A stretch of 41,629 bases of DNA, taken from contig NZ_JAOEGU010000034.1 in assembly GCF_025583945.1 (NCBI RefSeq), positions 1 through 41,629 on the forward strand, written 5' to 3'. Both the position numbers and the translations under genes were made by a program. Numbering within the stretch: the first letter of the stretch is position 1; each line of letters opens with the position of its first letter. Shown here piece after piece: positions 17,840 through 25,797 of this stretch. Under the pieces are notes generated by a model. The model saw only the letters and a program-made list of their open reading frames with translations, was not told the origin of the DNA and ran no database searches. The stretch comes from Methylobacter psychrophilus (GTDB lineage: Bacteria > Pseudomonadota > Gammaproteobacteria > Methylococcales > Methylomonadaceae).

Positions 17840-18367
17840 TTATTTATCGGCAGCATCATTCCAGATTGGATTATCCCGATCTTCCGGATCCAGTTTGGCT
17901 ACATCTTCGGGATAAATATGCCAGAATGACTGATCAATCTTGGCATTGCTATAGCCTTCTTTTTTCTCATGGGTGAACGGACACCACCAGTTCTCAACGA
18001 TTTTGACCAAATAAGCATGCCATTCAAAAAGTGCAACACTGACCGGACAATACCAGGTGCAATTTAATATCCAGTACAACTTTGATTGTGCCAAGCTGAA
18101 TTTGAATGAACCATCCATGGTAATCTGGTTTTTCAGATTATAGCGATGTGAGCTTCTTTCAGGCAGAAAATCAGCCAGGGTTTTAATATTTTCCCCACCG
18201 ATCATTCGTAAATGATAGTAAGTCAGATAGGCGCTGAGAAATACAAACGGTAATGTCAGTATCGGCAGATAAACAAGAAACAGGCCTATCGATCTTTGCA
18301 GGATAGGGACTTTTTTATGATTTTTACCGATTTCAGCCCGGCCAGAACATGAATCGCATGCTTTCAT
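17840..18367 (-). CDS. Hypothetical Cys-containing membrane protein
   Basis: I do not recognise this 175-residue protein. It begins with a CDSC pair (C4, C7). One or two membrane segments follow (clearest at about 28-52, GLFLVYLPILTLPFVFLSAYL). A further Cys/Trp-rich stretch lies near 98-130 (LNCTWYCPVSVALFEW, NWWCPFTHEKK), and the tail is acidic. The paired cysteines suggest metal or disulfide chemistry at the membrane. AAGGAT lies 10 bases before the ATG. It directly follows the small Cys protein (13-base gap), so the two likely form a unit. Its 3' end was duplicated and decayed downstream. Confidence 0.8.
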   Translation of the reverse strand: MKACDSCSGRAEIGKNHKKVPILQRSIGLFLVYLPILTLPFVFLSAYLTYYHLRMIGGENIKTLADFLPERSSHRYNLKNQITMDGSFKFSLAQSKLYWILNCTWYCPVSVALFEWHAYLVKIVENWWCPFTHEKKEGYSNAKIDQSFWHIYPEDVAKLDPEDRDNPIWNDAADK

Positions 18368-18380
18368 TTTTTAGGTATCC

Positions 18381-18566
18381 TTATTGGTTTGGTGGTGTTT
18401 GTTCAGTCGATATTATTAATTGGTATTCATTAAGAAGCTGATAAATGCTGAGACAACCGGTGCAGCAAAACCGTAGCAGGCCATTGGTTGTATTTAAGTT
18501 AAGGCTTTCAATTACCGCTCGTTGTCCACAAAGAGTACATGATTTTTCATATTCTATAATGGGCAT
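18381..18566 (-). CDS. Small metal-binding-like protein (CxxC and FCCTGC motifs)
   Basis: A 61-residue protein with CTLCG near the start (C10, C13) and FCCTGCLSIYQLL in the middle. That combination resembles the cysteine-rich segment at the N-terminus of copper-type P-ATPases such as CcoI/FixI (FCCxGC followed by a YxxL helix). Here it stands alone without an ATPase. It is likely a cytoplasmic metal-binding protein or domain. It lies between rlmI, 18 bases upstream, and the Cys-containing membrane protein, 13 bases downstream. No firm function can be given. Confidence 0.75.
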   Translation of the reverse strand: MPIIEYEKSCTLCGQRAVIESLNLNTTNGLLRFCCTGCLSIYQLLNEYQLIISTEQTPPNQ

Positions 18567-18584
18567 TCAGATGTCTCAATGAAT

Positions 18585-19781
18585 TTATAAGCTGGATGAA
18601 ACCGAGCAAAAGAAGGTTTTTAAATAATCAGTCTCAGGCGCTGCAGGATCTATTGGGTGATCAGGTCCTTGGCCACCACTGGCAAAAAATACCAGATGTC
18701 GATCTATATGTCGTCCTGATCCGCGTAAGATCTCATGCAGATTTTCACGAGTCAGGTGATAAGAGCAAGAGGCTGATACCAGGATACCGTTCTTTGATAA
18801 AACCTGAAGGGCAAGATGATTTAATCGGCGATAAGCTTCATAACCTTGTTTAAAATCTTTTTTTCGTTTAACCAATGCCGGTGGATCGAGGACAATAATA
18901 TCATAAAGTTGGTTTTCCAGACGGGCCTGCTTTAAAAACTCAAAAACATCACTGCGAACAAAATGCATTTTATCATCGACCTGATTAAGTTCGGCATTTT
19001 CTTTTGCCAGTGCCAATGCGCCTTCAGAGGCATCAACGCAAGTCACTTCAGAAGCTCCGGCCATGGCAGCAGGAATTCCCCAAGCTCCAGTGTAGGAGAA
19101 TAAATCCAGTACCCGCTGATTTTTGGCAACCGTTGTCAATAAAGCGCGACTGCTTCGATGATCATAAAACCAACCGGTTTTTTGGCCACCCAAAATATCT
19201 ACTTTAAATTGTGCGCCATTTTCTTCAATGATTAAGGTATCAGGAAGTTCACCGTAGGCGATTTCAGATTCCAGACTTAAACCTTCGAGTTCTCGTTGGC
19301 TGTTGTCATTTTTTAAAATGATGGCAACGGGATTTAATAATTCAACCAGTGCGGCAAGCAATACTTCTTTACGTTGTTCAATGCCGGCAGTCGTTATCTG
19401 TACCGATAATACCGCGCCAAAACGATCAATGACCAGGCCGGGCAAGCCATCACTTTCACCAAAAACCAGGCGATAGAAAGGTTTGTCAAAAAGTTTTTCC
19501 CGTAACGACAGGGCAGTAGTCAGGCGCTCTTTAAAAAAATTGATGCCACATTTCAGATTGGGTTTTCTTGATAGTAGTCGAGCACAAATCAGGGTTTGTG
19601 GATTGATGTAAGCAGTACCCATGATTTTGCCATCATCACTTTTAACCTGTACCAGGTCACCAGCGGAAAACTGTTCGAGTGCCGTTTTTTTTGTGTCAAC
19701 TTCATTACTAAAAACCCACATATGCCCTTTGCGCAGGCGTTTGTCTTCGTTCTTTTTTAAATAAATTTCAGGTAGTGACAT
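18585..19781 (-). CDS. rlmI: 23S rRNA (cytosine-5)-methyltransferase RlmI
   Basis: A 398-residue class I methyltransferase of the RlmI type (E. coli enzyme 396), which methylates C1962 of 23S rRNA. An N-terminal PUA-like domain (about 1-75, with LRKGHMWVFSNEV) precedes FGESDGLPGLVIDRF. The SAM-binding motif is VLDLFSYTGAWG, followed by ASEVTCVDAS. The catalytic region is LDPPALVKRKKD with the cysteine in SASCSYHL. It belongs to the run of minus-strand genes between prmA and the Cys-rich pair, a place not part of the ancestral accBC-prmA-dusB order. Confidence 0.93.
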   Translation of the reverse strand: MSLPEIYLKKNEDKRLRKGHMWVFSNEVDTKKTALEQFSAGDLVQVKSDDGKIMGTAYINPQTLICARLLSRKPNLKCGINFFKERLTTALSLREKLFDKPFYRLVFGESDGLPGLVIDRFGAVLSVQITTAGIEQRKEVLLAALVELLNPVAIILKNDNSQRELEGLSLESEIAYGELPDTLIIEENGAQFKVDILGGQKTGWFYDHRSSRALLTTVAKNQRVLDLFSYTGAWGIPAAMAGASEVTCVDASEGALALAKENAELNQVDDKMHFVRSDVFEFLKQARLENQLYDIIVLDPPALVKRKKDFKQGYEAYRRLNHLALQVLSKNGILVSASCSYHLTRENLHEILRGSGRHIDRHLVFFASGGQGPDHPIDPAAPETDYLKTFFCSVSSSL

Positions 19782-19825
19782 ATTGATGTGATGTTTTTAG
19801 GGTAAAGGTTGATGTGAGTAAAATA

Positions 19826-20704
19826 TTAGCGCTTGATGCCGTCCAGTCTGATCCAGTCTTCTTGCTGTACCAAAGGCTTAAAGATTATGTAGGGTTGGTA
19901 AGCGCTGATGACGGCTTCGGCTTGTTCGTACAAAATCCCCGATAATACCAGTTGGCCACCGGAAACAAGCAAAGCACAAATCTGCTCTGACATATCGATT
20001 AAGGGTTTTGCCAGAATATTAGCCAATACAATATCCGCTTGTAAAGGGGTAAATTGTTCAGGTAAATAACAGTTAATTTTATCCTGAACCTTATTTTTTA
20101 AGGCATTACTTTGTGTGGCAGTAATGGCCTGTGGATCAATATCTACCGCATGGGCAACTTTGGCATCGAGTAATATCGCGGCAACTGCCAGAATCCCAGA
20201 ACCACAGCCGTAATCAATGACTGTCTTATCGACCAAGTTATGACTGGCCAGCCATTCCAGACACAGGGCCGTAGTTGGATGCGTGCCGGTGCCAAAGGCA
20301 AGGCCGGGGTCCAGTGTCAGACAAACCGTGCCGGGTTCAACTTGTTCCTGATCGGTTGGGCAGACCCAGAGTTTGTCTGCAAACTTCATGGGTTTATAAT
20401 ATTCCATCCAGGCACGTTCCCATTCCTGATCGGCAACGGCTTCATACAGCCAGTTTTGTAAGTTATCTTCTTTAAATTGCTGAAAAACCAACGTTTTTAT
20501 CAGTTCTGGATCAGCATCCAGTTCATAAAGCGCGATAACTTGCGTGTTACTCCATATCTTGGTTTCGCCGATAGCCGGTTCGTAAACCGGTTCGTCTTCA
20601 GCATCCATATACGTGACGGATACGGCACCCAGATTACTGAAAAAATCAGCAAGTTGTGGAGCGATGTTTTCAGTGGTAATAACAGAAATTTGATGCCAGG
20701 CCAT
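19826..20704 (-). CDS. prmA: Ribosomal protein L11 methyltransferase
   Basis: Trimethylates ribosomal protein L11. The 292-residue protein starts MAWHQISV, and the substrate-binding N-domain runs to about residue 100. EWERAWMEYYKPMKF, DPGLAFGTGTHPTT, and the SAM site VIDYGCGSGILAVAA with AVDIDPQAI follow. The late LANILAKPLI and LVLSGIL are the usual catalytic-domain landmarks. In gammaproteobacteria it normally follows accC; here an extra gene (20811-21605) has come between them. Confidence 0.95.
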   Translation of the reverse strand: MAWHQISVITTENIAPQLADFFSNLGAVSVTYMDAEDEPVYEPAIGETKIWSNTQVIALYELDADPELIKTLVFQQFKEDNLQNWLYEAVADQEWERAWMEYYKPMKFADKLWVCPTDQEQVEPGTVCLTLDPGLAFGTGTHPTTALCLEWLASHNLVDKTVIDYGCGSGILAVAAILLDAKVAHAVDIDPQAITATQSNALKNKVQDKINCYLPEQFTPLQADIVLANILAKPLIDMSEQICALLVSGGQLVLSGILYEQAEAVISAYQPYIIFKPLVQQEDWIRLDGIKR

Positions 20705-20810
20705 AATGTAGATGATTTATTTAAAAGGATGATTTATAGGTTGGGTTAGGCGACTAATTTACAACCAAGACGATAGCTGTCACGCTACAAGCAGAATGAA
20801 TCTTGCGTAT

Positions 20811-21605
20811 TTATTTTTGCTTCAAAAAATAGGTACCGTCAAATTTATAGTTGATAAATTTATCGGTAACTCTTCCTCCGTTATTAAAATTCTGATCCTT
20901 GAGGACGACAGGTATTTTGACTGTTTTCGTTTCGTTATCGTAAAGAATAAGTTTTATCGGCCTTTCTTTTCTATCCATAACCGAGCCAAAATCATATTCA
21001 AAACCAAGTGAGTTTGTCAGGCCGGATTTTGTTTTGATTAATTTTATCTGGTCGTTCAGCGAATTGCCTTCGATTCCCAATAAATTTATTGACTCATAAC
21101 AAAGTGCACCAGACAAAACTGAAGTAAAACGAGCCAGATAAATTTTTCCGTTCTTGGTGTCAAGATCAAAAATATCGGAAATGAATGCGCCAGAGTCGCC
21201 TTCTTGCAAAGTGTTGCTTTTTGAATAAACTTTGCCGTCCTTATCTTGAAACTGATAAATATTATCAAAAAAGTGCATGCTTCCTCCTATTTCGGTATCC
21301 CAGGAATATATGCGCAATTTCCCGTCTTCAGAGGTTGTGAGATGCAAATAACTATTTAATTCGCTGAATGGATAATTTAGCGTTGAATCAATTTTTGTAT
21401 ATCCCAATAGTTTTTTCTTGAAAAGTTCGTTTTCTTTTACAAGCAAATCTTCATTGAAATCACTTTCGTAACTCGACCATTTTTTAATATTTTTGATATG
21501 CCCGACAAGCTCTTGTTCAATTTCTGCATTGGTTTGTCCAAATGCAGAAAAAGCTAAAGCCAATAAAAAAAACGTAATAAAACAGGATGATTTGATTGTT
21601 TTCAT
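20811..21605 (-). CDS. Hypothetical secreted protein, probably acquired
   Basis: A 264-residue protein with a clear signal peptide (MKTIKSSCFITFFLLALAFS, cleavage likely after AFG). The rest is rich in Lys, Asp, Asn and Tyr, with no recognised domain. The style (SAFGQTNAEIEQ leader, KIYLARF, many Asn and Lys) resembles Bacteroidota secreted proteins. Base composition also differs: two 60-base samples are 32 and 35 percent GC, against 52 percent in a prmA sample. It splits the conserved accC-prmA neighbourhood and is followed closely by dispersed repeats upstream (21712-21825). Function unknown. Confidence 0.75.
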   Translation of the reverse strand: MKTIKSSCFITFFLLALAFSAFGQTNAEIEQELVGHIKNIKKWSSYESDFNEDLLVKENELFKKKLLGYTKIDSTLNYPFSELNSYLHLTTSEDGKLRIYSWDTEIGGSMHFFDNIYQFQDKDGKVYSKSNTLQEGDSGAFISDIFDLDTKNGKIYLARFTSVLSGALCYESINLLGIEGNSLNDQIKLIKTKSGLTNSLGFEYDFGSVMDRKERPIKLILYDNETKTVKIPVVLKDQNFNNGGRVTDKFINYKFDGTYFLKQK

Positions 21606-21711
21606 AATTTAAACGTTTGCCAAGCTTGCGTTTAGGCATGTGTACGATTTAACTCGACAAAGCTAATACTTCGATAAGGCTGACACTAACTATATCTATG
21701 CTTTAAGTCGA

Positions 21712-21782
21712 GTAGGGTACGCATTGCGTACCATTTTAAATATCACTTCAATTCCAATAAAGGTACGCGATGCGGACCCTAC
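21712..21782. repeat. 21-bp inverted repeat, GTAGGGTACGCATTGCGTACC type
   Basis: The left arm 21712-21732 and right arm 21762-21782 are complementary at 19 of 21 positions around a 29-base spacer. It lies between accC and the presumed acquired gene. Similar GTAGGGTACGC units occur as dispersed intergenic repeats in other bacteria. Confidence 0.75.
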
Positions 21783-21798
21783 CTGACTTTGGCTTTTT

Positions 21799-21825
21799 CT
21801 TCGTGTCCTTCGTGCCTTCGTGGTG
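21799..21825. repeat. CTTCGTG-TCCTTCGTG direct repeat array
   Basis: Three consecutive units of TTCGTG with short spacers (TCC, CC) end in GTGGTGA. The same motif occurs as its complement near 34871-34885 and in degenerate form at 12796-12858. Confidence 0.65.
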
Positions 21826-21848
21826 ATATATCCTTAAGTTGTTTCGCC

Positions 21849-23192
21849 TTAATGAATACCCAGTTTCTTTTCCAGATAATGGATGTTTTGTTCGCCAATA
21901 GCAAAAGCGCTATCATTGATAATATCTTGCTGTAGCGGGATATTGGTCTTAATGCCATCTATGATTATTTCGCTTAAGGCTGTATTCATACGGGCAATAG
22001 CACTTTTTCGGTCATCGCCGTGAGCAATCAATTTGCCTATCATTGAATCATAATAAGGTGGTACTTTATAACCATTATAAATATGTGTCTCGCAACGAAT
22101 GCCGGGGCCGCCAGGCATGTGAAACTGGTCAATGGTGCCGGGGCAAGGCATAAAAGTCTTGGGGTCTTCGGCATTTAAACGGCACTCAATGGCATGGCCG
22201 GTTATTTTGACTTGATCTTGGGTGATAGAGAGTGGTTCTCCTGCTGCGATGCGCAGTTGCTCTTTAACGATATCAAAGCCTGTTACCATTTCTGTTACGG
22301 GATGTTCGACCTGGACGCGAGTGTTCATTTCAATGAAAAAGAATTCACCTTTTTCAAATAAAAATTCAAAAGTACCGGCACCCAGGTAGCCAATATCAAT
22401 ACAGGCTTTTGCACAACGTTCACCGATGGTTTTGCGCTGCAATTCTGTAATGCCCGGTGCGGGCGCTTCTTCAACCACTTTTTGATGGCGACGTTGCATG
22501 GAGCAGTCGCGCTCACCCAAATGGATGGCGTGGCCGTAGGCATCGGCCATTACTTGAAACTCAATGTGGCGAGGATCTTCAAGGAATTTTTCCATATAAA
22601 CCGTCGGATTACCGAAAGCGCTTCCTGCCTCGGCTTTGGTTAGCGTAATGGCATTGATCAGTGCTGATTCTGTATGCACGGTGCGCATACCTCTACCACC
22701 GCCTCCGCCAGCCGCTTTGATAATAACCGGATAACCAATTTCGCGGGCTATTCTGAGGTTTTTCTTGTCATCGTCCGATAAGGGGTCGTTATTGCCGGGA
22801 ACGCAAGGAATTCCAGCTGCCAACATCGCTTTTTTGGCAGAAATCTTGTCCCCCATCATGCGGATGGTTTCTGCATTCGGACCAATAAAAACAAAGCCGC
22901 TTTGTTTTACTTTTTCAGAAAAATCAGCATTTTCAGACAGGAAGCCATAACCAGGATGAATAGCTTCTGCATCGGTGACTTCTGCCGCACTGATAATGGC
23001 GGGAATATTTAAGTAGCTGTCAGCCGATGCCGCAGGACCAATACATACTGATTCGTCAGCCAGTCGGACATGCTTAAGATCGCGGTCTGCTTCAGAATGG
23101 ACAGCGACCACTTTAACGCCTAATTCCCGACAGGCGCGTAAAATACGTAATGCGATTTCGCCACGATTAGCGATGACTATTTTGTCAAACAT
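21849..23192 (-). CDS. accC: Acetyl-CoA carboxylase, biotin carboxylase subunit
   Basis: Carboxylates the biotin on AccB using bicarbonate and ATP, the first step of fatty acid synthesis. The 447-residue protein starts [25 protein letters not shown], has the ATP-grasp glycine loop [58 protein letters not shown], and ends [12 protein letters not shown]...IHYLEKKLG. It follows accB with 21 bases between, giving the standard accBC pair. Confidence 0.98.
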   Translation of the reverse strand: MFDKIVIANRGEIALRILRACRELGVKVVAVHSEADRDLKHVRLADESVCIGPAASADSYLNIPAIISAAEVTDAEAIHPGYGFLSENADFSEKVKQSGFVFIGPNAETIRMMGDKISAKKAMLAAGIPCVPGNNDPLSDDDKKNLRIAREIGYPVIIKAAGGGGGRGMRTVHTESALINAITLTKAEAGSAFGNPTVYMEKFLEDPRHIEFQVMADAYGHAIHLGERDCSMQRRHQKVVEEAPAPGITELQRKTIGERCAKACIDIGYLGAGTFEFLFEKGEFFFIEMNTRVQVEHPVTEMVTGFDIVKEQLRIAAGEPLSITQDQVKITGHAIECRLNAEDPKTFMPCPGTIDQFHMPGGPGIRCETHIYNGYKVPPYYDSMIGKLIAHGDDRKSAIARMNTALSEIIIDGIKTNIPLQQDIINDSAFAIGEQNIHYLEKKLGIH

Positions 23193-23213
23193 GATTGTCG
23201 CCCGTTTTCCGTG

Positions 23214-23645
23214 TTATTCAATGATGAATAAGGGTTGGCCATATTCGACCGGTTCAGCATTTTCAACCAGAATTTGAGTAACAATACCGCTTTTATCGGC
23301 CTCAATCTGATTAAGGATTTTCATTGCTTCGATAATACACAATGTATCTCCGGCCAAAACGGCTTGACCTATCTCTACGAAAACTTTAGTACCGGGTGAG
23401 GCTGAACGGTAAAACGTACCTACCATAGGTGACTTGACCACATGGCCGGTTATTTTTTCTTCGGCTGGTGTCGTGGTAACTGCTGCCGCAGCTTGCAGAG
23501 CAGGAGCCGGTGCATAAGCTATCTGTGTGGGAGCTGCAGAATAACGGCTAATGCGGATAGACTCTTCGCCCTCTTTGATTTCCAGTTCGGCGATGTCGGA
23601 TTCTTCGATAATTTCGATGAGTTTTTTTATTTTTCTAATATCCAT
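23214..23645 (-). CDS. accB: Acetyl-CoA carboxylase, biotin carboxyl carrier protein
   Basis: Carries the biotin for acetyl-CoA carboxylase. The 143-residue protein has an N-terminal dimer-type segment ([22 protein letters not shown]), an Ala/Pro-rich linker (about 35-65), and a C-terminal biotinyl domain with the biotinylation site EAMK (K109). It closes with [12 protein letters not shown]. The ATG lies 3 bases after the aroQ stop, so the three genes aroQ-accB-accC are one operon. Confidence 0.97.
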   Translation of the reverse strand: MDIRKIKKLIEIIEESDIAELEIKEGEESIRISRYSAAPTQIAYAPAPALQAAAAVTTTPAEEKITGHVVKSPMVGTFYRSASPGTKVFVEIGQAVLAGDTLCIIEAMKILNQIEADKSGIVTQILVENAEPVEYGQPLFIIE

Positions 23646-23648
23646 TGC

Positions 23649-24095
23649 TTATGGTCTCTCGGTTAATATCTGATGAGCGGCCTGTAGGGCCAGTTCGTAT
23701 CCTGTGGCTCCTAATCCACAGATAACGCCGATGGCAATATCTGAAAAATAGGAATGTTTTCTAAAAGGCTCACGTGCGTGGACGTTTGATAAATGAACCT
23801 CTATAAACGGGATTTTGGTTGCCAGTAGGGCATCTCTTATGGCGACACTGGTATGGGTAAACGCAGCCGGATTAATAATGATAAAATCAACCTCGCTTTC
23901 GTAACCTTTATGTATCAACTCAATAATTTCATGTTCTGCATTATTTTGATGAAAATCGAGTTGATGGTTTAACTCAGCGGCTTTTTTTTCAAGTAATTGC
24001 CGTATGTCAGTAAGCGTTTTTTTTCCGTAATGCCCTGGCTCGCGAATACCTAATAAATTTAAATTCGGGCCGTTTAAAACAGAAATAGTTGCCAT
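23649..24095 (-). CDS. aroQ: Type II 3-dehydroquinate dehydratase
   Basis: Third step of the shikimate pathway. The 148-residue length is typical of the dodecameric type II enzyme. Visible are [18 protein letters not shown] (with the catalytic Tyr of the lid region), [30 protein letters not shown], and [21 protein letters not shown]. It heads the aroQ-accB-accC operon; its promoter should lie in 24096-24577, but no convincing boxes were found. Confidence 0.96.
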   Translation of the reverse strand: MATISVLNGPNLNLLGIREPGHYGKKTLTDIRQLLEKKAAELNHQLDFHQNNAEHEIIELIHKGYESEVDFIIINPAAFTHTSVAIRDALLATKIPFIEVHLSNVHAREPFRKHSYFSDIAIGVICGLGATGYELALQAAHQILTERP

Positions 24096-24577
24096 CTATG
24101 AATGTTACAGTAAGGTTAACGTTACAATAACCGCTAATTTTACCGTGTTTACCTGTTTTGTCCAGAGTTTATGCTTTTAACAAAAGATAGCTACAGGATG
24201 TCAGTTGTTAAGAGTGGGTTCTTAACTTATACGCTATTTTAAAGTTTATTGATCAACTTGAAAATGTTAGCGAATTATGGTTATTAATTTTGTACGAGAT
24301 ACCTAAAAGCACTGGCAATCAGCAAATTGGGCTTTGCGGGGACATGGCAGCATTGAGAGCGCCGGAACTGAAATCAAGCAGGGACGACGATGTTAACAAT
24401 GCACCAGCAGAATTTAATGTAGCACTACACGGTAAATCTTATCATGGTAAAGTGATAAATACCGGGCCAAAATAAGACCGGATGTTACGGTGTTTTTTAT
24501 TTTACCGCACTAATGGACCTGACGATTTGGTGAATCCTGATGAAGTTATTACTGTTACCTAATTTAAAAATTGCAAC
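24096..24577. other. Divergent intergenic region, no confident gene
   Basis: A 482-base gap between aroQ and the Sua5-type gene. An open frame starting at TTG (24290-24475, 61 codons) exists but has no ribosome site, no recognisable motif and no clear start, so it is not called. Promoters for both flanking genes must lie here. A small stem (GTTAAG/CTTAAC near 24207-24226) was seen. Confidence 0.4.
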
Positions 24578-25576
24578 ATGAAACCTATTTTTGCAGATGC
24601 CGCTGCTATTGAGAATGCGGTCAAGTTATTGCGGCAGGGCCGTCTGGTCGCCTTTCCAACCGAGACGGTTTACGGTTTGGGTGCTGATGCTGCCAATCCT
24701 GATGCCGTTCGGCGAATTTTCCAAGCTAAAGGTCGCCCTACCGACCATCCACTGATTGTTCATATTGCCAGTGTTGACAGTCTTACCGATTGGGCGCAGG
24801 CAGTACCTGATGCGGCGCTAAAATTGGCGGCTCATTTCTGGCCCGGGCCTCTGGCATTGATATTGAATAAAAAGCCCGATGTTTCCCCGGTGGTTACTGG
24901 TGGCCAGAATACCGTTGGCTTGCGTGTGCCTGATCATCCGGTGGCCTTGAGTTTATTACGGGCATTTGGTGGTGGTATTGCCGCTCCGTCAGCTAACCGT
25001 TTTTGTCGTATTAGTCCGACGCAAGCTCGGCATGTTGAAGAAGAATTAGGTAGTGCTGTCGATCTTATTCTTGATGGCGGCGCTTGCCAGGTTGGGGTTG
25101 AATCAACCATTGTTGATTTGAGTGGAACCCGGCCAAAGCTGTTACGACCAGGCTATATTACCCAGTTCGATATTGAAGCTGTTTTACAAACCGAACTGCT
25201 CGTTGTTTCTTCTCAAACGGAGCCAACCAATCCATCAGAACTGCGTGCGCCTGGCATGATGGCTGTTCACTATGCGCCAATAACAGTGGCTATGCTATGT
25301 CCTACAGACCGTTTGCCGGAAATAATTCAGACGTTGAATTTTCGGAATAAAAAAGTGGGTATATTGGCGTATAGTTTAAAGCAGGCAGAAAACAGTTTAA
25401 CCCTTTTGATCCATATGCCGAAGCAAGCAGATGACTATGCACAGGCTTTATACGCTTCATTACGGGATCTGGATAGTTTGCAGTTGGATATTATTCTGGT
25501 GGAGCAGCCACCTGAAACAGCAGCATGGCGGGCGATAAATGACCGCCTTGGCAAAGCCACCTCAGCAAGCCAATAA
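24578..25576 (+). CDS. L-threonylcarbamoyladenylate synthase (Sua5/YwlC type)
   Basis: Makes threonylcarbamoyl-AMP for the t6A modification at position 37 of tRNAs. The 332-residue protein has the YrdC-like domain (about 8-195: GRLVAFPTETVYGLGADA, KGRPTDHPLIVHI, FWPGPLALIL, VGLRVPDHP, APSANRFCRISPT, VESTIVDLS, LLRPGYIT). A linker with APGMMAVHYAP and a C-terminal Sua5 domain (about 225-328) follow. The extra domain distinguishes it from short TsaC. Start ATG with MKPIFADAA. Confidence 0.93.
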   Translation: MKPIFADAAAIENAVKLLRQGRLVAFPTETVYGLGADAANPDAVRRIFQAKGRPTDHPLIVHIASVDSLTDWAQAVPDAALKLAAHFWPGPLALILNKKPDVSPVVTGGQNTVGLRVPDHPVALSLLRAFGGGIAAPSANRFCRISPTQARHVEEELGSAVDLILDGGACQVGVESTIVDLSGTRPKLLRPGYITQFDIEAVLQTELLVVSSQTEPTNPSELRAPGMMAVHYAPITVAMLCPTDRLPEIIQTLNFRNKKVGILAYSLKQAENSLTLLIHMPKQADDYAQALYASLRDLDSLQLDIILVEQPPETAAWRAINDRLGKATSASQ

Positions 25577-25657
25577 AAAATAATCCTGTGCAGACACTCT
25601 CAGCTTTTGTTGGCTGATGTTGCGCAGTGGTTCGTCGTAATCCCGTTGAGCTCGTTG

Positions 25658-25673
25658 CCAAGTTCCGGCTTGG
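25658..25673. repeat. Short CCAAG-TTCCGG-CTTGG stem, dispersed-repeat type
   Basis: Lies in the gap between the Sua5-type gene and the second TonB receptor. The surrounding TTGCCAAGTTCCGGCTTGGG resembles the TTCCCAAGC...GCTTGGGAA repeats common in intergenic DNA of several bacteria. No gene was found in this 221-base gap. Confidence 0.4.
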
Positions 25674-25797
25674 GAATGCCATTTTCTTTGGTCGGACAAA
25701 GAAAAGATGTGTGTAACCCAAACAACAAAACCCGGCGCGATAAGGATACTAAAGCTGACTATCTAATTATCTGCGTAACACCAATTGTTAACTTAAA

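Noticed and set aside
24290-24475. 61-codon frame starting at TTG
   Set aside because: No Shine-Dalgarno, no motif, rare start; kept only as a remark in the intergenic entry.
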